Source: a virus
Length of the DNA: 35,141 bases
Strand: one strand, 5' to 3'
IMG/VR virus record: IMGVR_UViG_3300046010_009975
Span: 1-35,141 of that record
Position 1 is the stretch's first letter, and every line of letters begins with the position of its first letter. Made by a program: the position numbers and the translations under genes. The notes below the pieces were generated by a model. It was not told the DNA's origin. It ran no database searches and saw only the letters and a program-made list of their open reading frames with translations. Shown piece after piece: positions 24,885 through 31,236 of the stretch.

Positions 24885-25391
24885 TTAGATTGTTAGAATG
24901 AACAGCTTAAGAGAAGAGAATTTTTGAAAATCAAAAACCTTTTCATCCAGACCAAGAATATGTTGAAATATTTTTTTATCGTTATTAAAACTGTCATCGC
25001 AAATACTTTTAAGATTAACAAAATCTATAGGATAAATTCCCTTATCAAAAAAGTTATATGTCTCTTTACAAGAGAAACTAAATTGACTCAAAAGGTTTTG
25101 ATATGTAACAAGAGTTATACCTAACTTTTCTTGATTCTGTATACTCTTAATTAACCCATGCACAGTACTGTTTGGTTTAAGTTTTATACCTCTCAAAGCA
25201 GTTAATGTTTGTCTATCTTTAGAAAGATGAAAAATGTTTTTAGGATTAAAAGCTTTGCTTATTTCAATTCTTTGATTATCATATTCATTTTTAATTAAAA
25301 ATCCTAAAAACAAAATAGGATATTCATCATGGTTAGGTACAACAAATCCATCTGAATTAGGAGGTCTAGAAGTTAGATCTATATCTATCAT
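24885..25391 (-). CDS. Unassigned 168-aa protein
   Basis: 168 residues, mixed alpha/beta composition with many Phe, Ile, Asn and Lys. No recognised motif. The N-terminus contains a VVPNHDEYPILFLGFLIKNEYDNQRIEIS stretch that could be a beta-rich domain. The start overlaps the stop of the upstream 71-aa gene by 4 nt, so it belongs to the same operon, which probably continues into nrdA and nrdB. No Shine-Dalgarno. Confidence 0.7.
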   Translation of the reverse strand: MIDIDLTSRPPNSDGFVVPNHDEYPILFLGFLIKNEYDNQRIEISKAFNPKNIFHLSKDRQTLTALRGIKLKPNSTVHGLIKSIQNQEKLGITLVTYQNLLSQFSFSCKETYNFFDKGIYPIDFVNLKSICDDSFNNDKKIFQHILGLDEKVFDFQKFSSLKLFILTI

Positions 25392-25603
25392 ACGTTGAAA
25401 ATTTTCTTTACTGAGCCATTATTTAAATTCGTAACATAAACTTTATTTGTATTACCTTTTCTTACATTAACTGTACCAATGTCGCTGTTTACCATAGGTG
25501 AACCCGCTATGTTTCCGTCAACTGTGACTGTTCTTACCAATTGACCGTTTTTAGCATTTCTAATTGCTAATGTATTATTGTTTTTAATAGTATAAGTGTA
25601 CAT
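25388..25603 (-). CDS. Small beta-rich unknown protein
   Basis: 71 residues, rich in Asn, Val, Thr and Gly, with repeated short strand-turn patterns (IRNAKNGQLVRTVTVDGNI, VNVRKGNTNKVYVTNLNNGSV). It lacks Cys and Trp. No family is recognised. It lies 3 nt after the 128-aa gene's stop and overlaps the start of the next gene by 4 nt, so it is translated from the same mRNA. Reality is supported by this packing. Confidence 0.68.
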   Translation of the reverse strand: MYTYTIKNNNTLAIRNAKNGQLVRTVTVDGNIAGSPMVNSDIGTVNVRKGNTNKVYVTNLNNGSVKKIFNV

Positions 25604-25606
25604 TTT

Positions 25607-25993
25607 TTATAGTTTTATAATAACGTTGTTTATAAATTCCTCAACTTCTGGATCTGATTTATCGTAAGTTAAACTTGTAATAGTACTAAGTGATTGACTA
25701 GTTGTGTCATTAACTTTAATTTGAGACTTCTGATAGTCCTTTTCTATTTCTTTTATAACATCGTCCGCAGGAAAAGGTACATAGTCAGGAGTATCTAAGA
25801 TTTTACGAACATCAGAAATTTTATAACCTTTCTTAAGAAGGGCTTTTACCTCTTTACAAATATAGAATTTTTCTAGATTCTCTATAGTTGCATACTCTTG
25901 TATCTTCTTTTGCAAGAACTCACCAGCATAGACTGTTGTTTTCCCAGTAACAACGCATGCAATCTTTTTACTAGAAAATTGATTTATAACCAT
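25607..25993 (-). CDS. Conserved-type unknown protein, first gene of the nrd operon
   Basis: 128 residues. The N-terminal half ([58 protein letters not shown]) resembles a conserved protein of unknown function that I recall from other T4-like phages; I cannot name it. The end is Asp/Ser-rich. A strong host-like promoter (-10 at 25999-26004) ends 5 nt before its ATG, so this gene probably leads an early operon that includes the small unknowns and the ribonucleotide reductase genes. Confidence 0.75.
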   Translation of the reverse strand: MVINQFSSKKIACVVTGKTTVYAGEFLQKKIQEYATIENLEKFYICKEVKALLKKGYKISDVRKILDTPDYVPFPADDVIKEIEKDYQKSQIKVNDTTSQSLSTITSLTYDKSDPEVEEFINNVIIKL

Positions 25994-25998
25994 ACGGA

Positions 25999-26026
25999 AT
26001 TATATAAATATAAATATGAATTTCAA
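25999..26026 (-). promoter_or_regulatory. Host-like (early) promoter for the 25993 operon
   Basis: On the minus strand, TTGAAA (26021-26026), a 16-bp spacer and a perfect TATAAT (25999-26004), ending 5 nt before the ATG at 25993. The -10 box overlaps a divergent late promoter by two bases. Confidence 0.65.
26003..26010 (+). promoter_or_regulatory. T4-type late promoter TATAAATA
   Basis: An exact TATAAATA ending 5 nt before the ATG at 26016. A second overlapping copy (26009-26016) reaches into the ATG itself. Confidence 0.72.
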
Positions 26027-26201
26027 TCAATTAGTTTCAAGTATTTTATCAGAAGCAAAAAAGCATCATAAGAAAAAGTTAGATCCTGTTGGTAAGGAAG
26101 ATAGTGATATAAACAATGACGGTAAGGTAAATAAGACTGATAAGTATTTGAAAAATAGACGTAAAGCCATCAGCAAAAATATAAAAAAAAAGAAAAAGTA
26201 A
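26016..26201 (+). CDS. Small Lys-rich protein with EF-hand/dockerin-type loop, possible frameshift upstream half
   Basis: 61 residues to the zero-frame stop. The N-terminus has L11-S12-E13 followed by Ala, the closest match in the window to a T4 capsid-targeting leader and gp21 site. Residues 31-42 ([12 protein letters not shown]) form a complete 12-residue calcium loop with D, N, D, G, V and D at loop positions 1, 3, 5, 6, 8 and 12. The C-terminus is a Lys run encoded by nine A's and then G, which contains A AAA AAG, a classic -1 slippery heptamer in the right frame (26186-26192). Slippage would join it to the open frame ending at 26431, giving 138 residues. A late promoter precedes it. Confidence 0.75.
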   Translation: MNFNQLVSSILSEAKKHHKKKLDPVGKEDSDINNDGKVNKTDKYLKNRRKAISKNIKKKKK

Positions 26202-26431
26202 CTGAGGACTTTAGAGTACCTTTTGATACTAAAAGACGAGTGGTGCCGAATTATAAGAAGAGTTTCGGTTCTCAAACACCAAATATATTTGATACAAAGG
26301 CTAATTCTCCTGCAGCGTATGGTGGTTTTAAAGGAGATAGATTAAACGGTAATATGATTACCGCAATAATGAAACAGCCGAGAATAAAGAAAAAGAAAAA
26401 ATTAGTTCGCGGAAGAAACCATATTGGATAA
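26192..26431 (+). CDS. Downstream -1 frame ORF, probable frameshift extension or separate small gene
   Basis: An open frame continuing from the slippery site of the preceding gene. Its frame is open from 26165, and the peptide after the slip ([21 protein letters not shown]...) looks like real protein well before the first possible start, a GTG at 26240. Starting at 26240 would give 63 residues. The part after it includes [34 protein letters not shown] and a Lys-rich C-terminus. No Shine-Dalgarno or promoter precedes the GTG. It overlaps the 3' end of the convergent lysozyme gene by 30 nt. A sequencing error in the A run would also join the two parts. Confidence 0.55.
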   Translation, partial: EKVTEDFRVPFDTKRRVVPNYKKSFGSQTPNIFDTKANSPAAYGGFKGDRLNGNMITAIMKQPRIKKKKKLVRGRNHIG

Positions 26432-27043
26432 GGTAACTGCTCTACCCTTTACTTGTCTAGACCATTTACTATCCATCATTTCTTTACTTGCACGTTTGTA
26501 ATCTTTTTTCTCTAAAGCATCTTTAAACTTTGTAAATTTGCTTAATCTTGGATATCCTAAGTTAAAAGACATATCTATCAAAACTTGTTTAACTGGTAAT
26601 GGCTGACTATCAAATGAAGGTAAGAACTTTCTTGCATCTGATACTGCTCTGTTAAAACTTATTTTATACAGTTCATTAACTTGTCTATCATTTAGTTGTG
26701 TTTTAGTTGATACTTTAGCTGGATCTAATCCTGTAGCTTTATAAAAGGCTTGTCTATTAGACTTTTCGTCTATATTAAATCCAATACCTACAGTTAACTT
26801 TCCTTCTGAGTCATAATATGGTTTTGTTCTATAGCCTTCATGCTTTATCAGCTGATTTTTTAATGAATCTGATGTAACTATTGATATATCCTTTCTTACT
26901 GTTTGAGTCTGTTGCGCAGGTTGTTGAGTTGGCATCTCTTTACCAAACCCCGTTAATGCTAAAGACCCTGCAAGTCCAAGAGCTTTAAGTTTTGAACCTA
27001 AGCCCTCTTCCTGGATATAATAATACGTTTTAAATGACTTCAC
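26402..27043 (-). CDS. T4-type lysozyme (GH24) with an N-terminal leader
   Basis: 213 residues, longer than T4 lysozyme (164). The catalytic triad E69, D78 and T84 lies in KHEGYRTKPYYDSEGKLTVGIGFN, with the same 9- and 6-residue spacing as T4 E11, D20 and T26. The C-terminal lobe (LPVKQVLIDMSFNLG ... KGRAVTLSN) is typical. It hydrolyses peptidoglycan. The 50-residue N-terminal extension has I10-Q11-E12, a possible gp21 cut site, and an Ala/Leu/Gly stretch (19-34), then a Pro/Gln linker. It may be packaged in the virion, or be a lysis enzyme with a signal-anchor. The start is GTG, 5 nt from an exact late promoter. Confidence 0.92.
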   Translation of the reverse strand: MKSFKTYYYIQEEGLGSKLKALGLAGSLALTGFGKEMPTQQPAQQTQTVRKDISIVTSDSLKNQLIKHEGYRTKPYYDSEGKLTVGIGFNIDEKSNRQAFYKATGLDPAKVSTKTQLNDRQVNELYKISFNRAVSDARKFLPSFDSQPLPVKQVLIDMSFNLGYPRLSKFTKFKDALEKKDYKRASKEMMDSKWSRQVKGRAVTLSNMVSSAN

Positions 27044-27048
27044 AATTA

Positions 27049-27056
27049 TATTTATA
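27049..27056 (-). promoter_or_regulatory. T4-type late promoter TATAAATA (minus strand)
   Basis: An exact TATAAATA read on the minus strand, ending 5 nt before the lysozyme GTG and overlapping the stop region of the helicase gene. Confidence 0.72.
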
Positions 27057-28680
27057 CAAATCTATCGATAAAGTATTTCGGTAATTTATCCTTGTTCTGA
27101 ATAATAATATCAAACAATGTACCGTCAAGGATATAAGTAACGCAATAATCTTCTTTACTTCTAATACCTCTACCACAAGCTTGTACAAGATTTATAAGCA
27201 TCTTATTAGTATACCAAACTTTATCTTCATCAAATAAACGTTTGATTCTTACATCACTTAAAGGTAAGAAAGCACCTTTAACAATGATTTGAAACCTTGC
27301 CAAATCATCTCTCAAGTCTACACCAAATGTCATCGACGGGCTAACTATAACGGTTGGTTCAGGACTACGTGTATGCTTTGATAAGATATTTTCATTTTTA
27401 GATTCTACATCACGAAACAAGAATCTATCACTCTTTAAAGTCTTTTGCAAAAATTGAGTAATTTGTAATGTATGGGTATGAATAATACCCTTTTCATTTT
27501 TATGTACTTCACAAATTTGACTTATTTGAGCAGCCATACTAGGTAATACTTTTTGCATATTACTTCTATTAAGCTTATTGGTGGAAGAGATATGGATAGG
27601 GGCTTTTTTACTATCAAAAGTACTATCAACCTCTACATACTTGTATTCAGTAATACCAAGACTCTTTGCATATGACTTATGATCAACGATCGTTGCTGAC
27701 ATTAACAAAATATTTTCACCGTAATCAAAAATATATTTCGCTAAAGCATCTACTTTCAAAGGCATAACGCGTACTGTTTTACCTTCACGTTGACAAAGGT
27801 ATTCACACTTTGACCACGTCTCTTCAATAAGATTTAACGTACGATGTAAATTCTTAAAGTAGTTAAGCTTTACTTTATCGTTTATGTTAAGCTGGGTAAA
27901 CTTATTATTATGTTTATCGTTTAACTTCTCAACATGCTCACCTACTGTAATCATTAAAGTATTCAACCATTTGTATACTTCCTCAATGTTATCAGTATAA
28001 AGATACGGAATGCTAACACCAAGCAATTTAAGTTTATCTGGATCAATAAAAACGGAAAAGTGCTTTACAATTTCATCTTCTAATTCTGATGCTTCATCGC
28101 AGATAATAAAGTTTTTACGTTTAACATGACCAGGCAAAGTCAAAAACATTTTATAGTTTAGTACGCTAAACTGATCAATTAATGCTTTGTTACGAGCATT
28201 ATAATATGGGCAAATATTCTTTGTCCAACATTCTTCTTTCAATTTTGGTGTGAGCAAACACGGTGCATTCTCTACATCAACGTCAGTATTAACTTGACAT
28301 TGATAGTTACTCTTACCTTTAAGAAGCGGGGTTTCGTTAAACAAGCTTTCATACTGATCTTGTAAAGATTTTGTAATCGTTAAAGCAAACGCTCCAGACG
28401 GTGGTTGATCTAAACATTCAACCTCAGATGAGTAATTACCAATGTAATCTTGCTTAAATGCTTTGTAAGAGGTAATAAGTTCTTTAAACTCTTCAGTGCA
28501 CTTGTTAGAGATATTACCTATTGTTTTTGATATGAAGCTCTTACCTGATCCGGTAGGAGCACTACATATAACATACTTATAACCTTTCTTATAAGCATCC
28601 TCAATACGTTTGATCAGATCAATTTGCTGCCTACTAGGAGTATAATTGTCTGGAAATTTAGATAGATATCGACTATACAC
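27052..28680 (-). CDS. DinG/XPD-type SF2 helicase with Fe-S cluster
   Basis: 542 residues. Walker A APTGSGKS is at 41-48 and a DEAS box (DEAH-like) at 195-198. Four Cys (C128, C141, C151, C157) between them match the Fe-S cluster domain of XPD/DinG helicases. The C-terminal domain has LLMSATIVD, VSPSMTFGVDLR and the arginine-finger motif QACGRGIRS. The family unwinds DNA 5' to 3' with ATP. In this phage it could serve replication, recombination or conflict resolution with transcription. It begins with GTG, 6 nt after a perfect TATAAT box. Family membership is firm, the precise role is not. Confidence 0.9.
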   Translation of the reverse strand: MYSRYLSKFPDNYTPSRQQIDLIKRIEDAYKKGYKYVICSAPTGSGKSFISKTIGNISNKCTEEFKELITSYKAFKQDYIGNYSSEVECLDQPPSGAFALTITKSLQDQYESLFNETPLLKGKSNYQCQVNTDVDVENAPCLLTPKLKEECWTKNICPYYNARNKALIDQFSVLNYKMFLTLPGHVKRKNFIICDEASELEDEIVKHFSVFIDPDKLKLLGVSIPYLYTDNIEEVYKWLNTLMITVGEHVEKLNDKHNNKFTQLNINDKVKLNYFKNLHRTLNLIEETWSKCEYLCQREGKTVRVMPLKVDALAKYIFDYGENILLMSATIVDHKSYAKSLGITEYKYVEVDSTFDSKKAPIHISSTNKLNRSNMQKVLPSMAAQISQICEVHKNEKGIIHTHTLQITQFLQKTLKSDRFLFRDVESKNENILSKHTRSPEPTVIVSPSMTFGVDLRDDLARFQIIVKGAFLPLSDVRIKRLFDEDKVWYTNKMLINLVQACGRGIRSKEDYCVTYILDGTLFDIIIQNKDKLPKYFIDRFV

Positions 28681-28686
28681 CTATCG

Positions 28687-28715
28687 ATTATACTAGTTGT
28701 ATGACGATAAAACAA
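28687..28715 (-). promoter_or_regulatory. Host-like (early) promoter of the helicase gene
   Basis: On the minus strand, TTGTTT (28710-28715), a 17-bp spacer and TATAAT (28687-28692), ending 6 nt before the helicase GTG. It overlaps the end of the upstream ORF (stop at 28693-28695). Confidence 0.62.
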
Positions 28716-29031
28716 CTGTGCAGTTGTATAATTTATTTCTTTTTTTAGGAGTCATTAACTTTGCTTTAACAAGCAAGTTAAGATTTTTTTGAGAGAAGTC
28801 TTCTAATGTGTAAGAAAATTTTAAACAATTTTCACCTTTCTCAACTTTAAACGGGTAAGGAATTTCAAACGTTTTTGATGTGGAATTATTTTTAAGTATA
28901 AAATTTAAATAAAAATCCTTAAATCTAAAGATTAAAAATTTACCTGTTCTAATAGGTTTCTCACTATTAATAAAAAAAACAACTTCTTTTTGCAAAAAGT
29001 TGTTGATGTGTTTTTCTAAATTTTCTATCAT
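28693..29031 (-). CDS. Unassigned 112-aa protein
   Basis: 112 residues, Lys/Phe/Asn-rich, with mostly strand-like segments (VVFFINSEKPIRTGKFLIFRFKDFYLNFILKNN ...). No recognised family. The start overlaps the upstream stop by 4 nt, showing translational coupling. It ends just before the helicase promoter. Confidence 0.72.
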   Translation of the reverse strand: MIENLEKHINNFLQKEVVFFINSEKPIRTGKFLIFRFKDFYLNFILKNNSTSKTFEIPYPFKVEKGENCLKFSYTLEDFSQKNLNLLVKAKLMTPKKRNKLYNCTVVLSSYN

Positions 29032-29402
29032 GTGTCCATGTATTGTATTTTTTGTTGAGGAGACATTGGTATTAATTTTTCGTTAAAATATTTCCAAAAA
29101 TCTTCTCTCTTTATAGTTTCTACTAGATCACATTCGTCCATGTTTACCATACGCCAATCCTGCATAAAAATATCCCAAACAGGTAACAAGTTTTTAGCTT
29201 CTGCATTATATGGCATGATTGCTGTTGATGGTCTAAAATTTAAAGACAATCTACCGTTCACACTGTTAAGTAAATTCTCATCCAGTGTACACAACATTCT
29301 TCTAAAAGGTGGTCTGTTAGATCTTGGTCTGCGTCTGACGAAGACTATCTCACAAACGTTTTCTTTTAGAAGTGGTTTTAGACTCGATAACGTTGTCTTC
29401 AT
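29028..29402 (-). CDS. Conserved-type T4-like protein of unknown function
   Basis: 124 residues. The central pattern RRRPRSNRPPFRRMLCTLDENLLNSVNGR, then FRPSTAIMPYNAEAKNLLPVWDIFMQDWRMVNMDECDLVETI resembles a protein I recall as conserved across marine T4-like phages, but I cannot assign a function. Many Arg residues suggest nucleic-acid contact. The start lies 53 nt inside the end of the co-chaperonin gene in another frame, a long overlap for such genes. Confidence 0.78.
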   Translation of the reverse strand: MKTTLSSLKPLLKENVCEIVFVRRRPRSNRPPFRRMLCTLDENLLNSVNGRLSLNFRPSTAIMPYNAEAKNLLPVWDIFMQDWRMVNMDECDLVETIKREDFWKYFNEKLIPMSPQQKIQYMDT

Positions 29403-29841
29403 TTAAAAGTTGAGTGTCAGGAGCAATTGCTTCCTCTGATACTTTTTTACAAACACCGAACAATCTCTGTTCGTTTAAGAACATCCCCTTCTTGAGTTTA
29501 CCATGGCCTGCAACTTCAATATTTGATACAGATACTCCTTTATCATTTGGAAATATTACAATATCGCCTACTTTACATTGTTTAACACTTGGGCCTACTA
29601 AAATTACTTGAGCTTTTCTCCAAGCTTTGATAAGTGTATTGGTTGGTACTAAAATACCACCTCTCATAATAGCATCCCCAGCTCCATCCGCTACTTCATC
29701 TATATATTCCACTAAAACAATATCATCAAAGATATGTGATAGAATAAAATCATCGCCTAATCCGAAATTACCTTTATTATAGCTGTCTAAGTCGATAAGA
29801 CTTTTCTTTGGTGCTAAAACGTCAATTGATACTTGTGCCAT
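29350..29841 (-). CDS. 31: GroES-like co-chaperonin, gp31-like
   Basis: 163 residues, longer than T4 gp31 (111). The GroES fold is indicated by DDIVLVEYIDEV, a mobile-loop segment (about GAGDAIMRGGILVPT), ILVGPSVKQCKVGDIVIFPNDKG, and the return strand RLFGVCKKV. The T4 protein replaces GroES in folding of the capsid protein by host GroEL. About 30 N-terminal residues and a Ser/Thr/Lys-rich C-terminal tail are extra. The coding end overlaps the next gene by 53 nt. A CTAAATA-type late core lies 6 nt before its ATG, sensible for a capsid-folding factor. Confidence 0.78.
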   Translation of the reverse strand: MAQVSIDVLAPKKSLIDLDSYNKGNFGLGDDFILSHIFDDIVLVEYIDEVADGAGDAIMRGGILVPTNTLIKAWRKAQVILVGPSVKQCKVGDIVIFPNDKGVSVSNIEVAGHGKLKKGMFLNEQRLFGVCKKVSEEAIAPDTQLLNEDNVIESKTTSKRKRL

Positions 29842-29846
29842 ATTTG

Positions 29847-30212
29847 TTATTTAGATAATGTATTTACAAACTCAACGTTTTGCTTATACTCTTTTAAACT
29901 CATAAATTCTGGTATTACTTCTTTTACTTCTTTTACTTCTTTATCTTCTTTTTTCGTCTTTTTAATATAGTTTATCTTTTTAAACTTTAAATGCGGCATA
30001 AGATGGTAAAGAAAGATATATTGCTCTTGCTTATCTAAAAATACACTACCATATCTATTTGATGTTTGATTTATGTAGTTAGCAATCTCTTTAGAATAGA
30101 AAGACCCCCATCTATTAACCATAAAAATAGAAAACTGCGATTCATCATCGCAGTTTAGATCTATTTGTTTTTTTGAAAAGAATAAAGAATTTAGGTAATC
30201 GAATATTGTCAT
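29847..30212 (-). CDS. 62: Clamp-loader small subunit, gp62-like
   Basis: 121 residues, shorter than T4 gp62 (187). The N-terminal pattern FDYLNSLFFSKKQID, then FMVNRWGSFY, an I-A-N-Y-I-N segment, L-D-K-Q-E-Q-Y-I-F-L-Y-H-L-M and K-F-K-K-I-N-Y-I-K-K follows the short gp62 forms of marine T4-like phages (N-P-F-M-V-N-R-G ... D-K-x-x-Q-Y-D-F-L). It works with gp44 to load the gp45 sliding clamp. A Lys/Glu tract follows before a short C-terminal helix. The start overlaps the DUF366-like stop by 4 nt. gp44 and gp45 are not in the window. Confidence 0.65.
   Translation of the reverse strand: MTIFDYLNSLFFSKKQIDLNCDDESQFSIFMVNRWGSFYSKEIANYINQTSNRYGSVFLDKQEQYIFLYHLMPHLKFKKINYIKKTKKEDKEVKEVKEVIPEFMSLKEYKQNVEFVNTLSK
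29848..29853 (-). promoter_or_regulatory. Late promoter core TAAATA upstream of gp31-like gene
   Basis: On the minus strand, CTAAATA in the final codons of the gp62-like gene, 6 nt before the gp31-like ATG. CTAAATA is the late motif described for some T4-like cyanophages. Confidence 0.45.
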
Positions 30213-30799
30213 ACAATGACTTTAGACGTTGCAATAAAGATATCATCATTTAATGCATAAAACAGCTCAACTACTTGCGACATAAAGTCTTTAGCTTGCT
30301 GATCTGTAAGTTTAGTACTATATGCAAACGGTGGAGCTTTACTGCCTGCGTTAATATTGATACCGGTATGACCTAACGCAACATTATTAGTTGAATAGGT
30401 AATGCTCACACTACATTTACCTACCTTTTGCAAGGTACCATCACTACCGGTAAATTCATCATGCACCATAAAATCATCACCTTTCATTTCAATGGGCTTT
30501 CTTAGATAGCGAGTTGAAAGAATATTAGCTATCTGAGTATTAAAAAGTCTCTGATACGCAACTGCACCGAACGGATCTAGGTTAGGTATCTCCCAACAGA
30601 AATTAATAGCATCATCGCTGTAGATGTAATCGTTCTGCAAAATATCTTCACTATCAATCATACCATCTGTTTCGACATTCATAGGAGCTCGAAACGCTAC
30701 AATGTTACCGATAGGCAAAGTCGTCTTACGAAAATACTTGTAAGCAAAACGCTTATGAATCAGAAGCCCGTCATATACTTTTTCATTTGTGAGAATCAT
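30209..30799 (-). CDS. DUF366-like protein
   Basis: 196 residues. The N-terminus NEKVYDGLLIHKRFAYKYFRK, the PIGNIVAFRAPMNVETDGMIDSEDILQNDYIYSDDAINFCWEI segment and the MKGDDFMV ... KCSVSITYSTNNVALGHTGINI segment follow the uncharacterised DUF366 family. Enzyme activity is unknown; the fold has been compared to lipoate/biotin protein ligases, but I cannot confirm residues for it. A host-like promoter with a 6-nt gap precedes the ATG, so it may lead the operon through gp62, gp31 and two unknown proteins. Confidence 0.7.
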   Translation of the reverse strand: MILTNEKVYDGLLIHKRFAYKYFRKTTLPIGNIVAFRAPMNVETDGMIDSEDILQNDYIYSDDAINFCWEIPNLDPFGAVAYQRLFNTQIANILSTRYLRKPIEMKGDDFMVHDEFTGSDGTLQKVGKCSVSITYSTNNVALGHTGININAGSKAPPFAYSTKLTDQQAKDFMSQVVELFYALNDDIFIATSKVIV

Positions 30800-30805
30800 A
30801 CTTTA

Positions 30806-30833
30806 ATAGTAAAGTATTATAAGATATAATCAA
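30806..30833 (-). promoter_or_regulatory. Host-like (early) promoter upstream of DUF366-like gene
   Basis: On the minus strand, TTGATT (30828-30833), a 16-bp spacer and TACTAT (30806-30811), ending 6 nt before the ATG. It has the same geometry as the dpdA promoter. A TATAAT in the spacer is an alternative -10. Confidence 0.45.
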
Positions 30834-31236
30834 CACAAACACCACAACAAATGTAATTTTTTTCTTTCCAGTTAACACTGGTATCTACTATTATAGATTT
30901 ATTAGTTACTTGCTCACCAGGGTATGTCCAAATTAAGCCATTACTTGTCAACGTGAATTTATCAACATTATGATAAAAACATTTAATGTCTGGAAGTCTT
31001 ATCATATAATATAATGCATCCAAGTTTTTAGCGTGACACCATAACCTTGTATGCTTTAAAAACTGCTCAGATATTTCATACTGAGGTTCATCGTGACCAA
31101 GGTACAGATTACTACCTTTCATCCAAACATCAACTTCGCAATCATATTTTTGCAGTACTTTTAAAATATGATCCGGACGATTCTCGTTAAGCTTATCAGG
31201 CCCGGTAGTATTACCTCTATGTGATATTATTACCAT
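30817..31236 (-). CDS. GDPD-like phosphodiesterase-family protein
   Basis: 139 residues from the ATG at 31236 (MVIISHRG). The HRG motif, ENRPD, CEVDVWM and LGHDEPQYEIS match the first half of glycerophosphodiester phosphodiesterase-like proteins found in capsule or surface-polysaccharide clusters. H5, E and D residues of the metal centre are present. It is short for a TIM barrel, so activity is uncertain. I prefer 31236 to 31251 because the family begins at the I-I-S-H-R-G strand. It overlaps the upstream gene by 20 nt and ends the sugar operon. Confidence 0.75.
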   Translation of the reverse strand: MVIISHRGNTTGPDKLNENRPDHILKVLQKYDCEVDVWMKGSNLYLGHDEPQYEISEQFLKHTRLWCHAKNLDALYYMIRLPDIKCFYHNVDKFTLTSNGLIWTYPGEQVTNKSIIVDTSVNWKEKNYICCGVCVDYIL

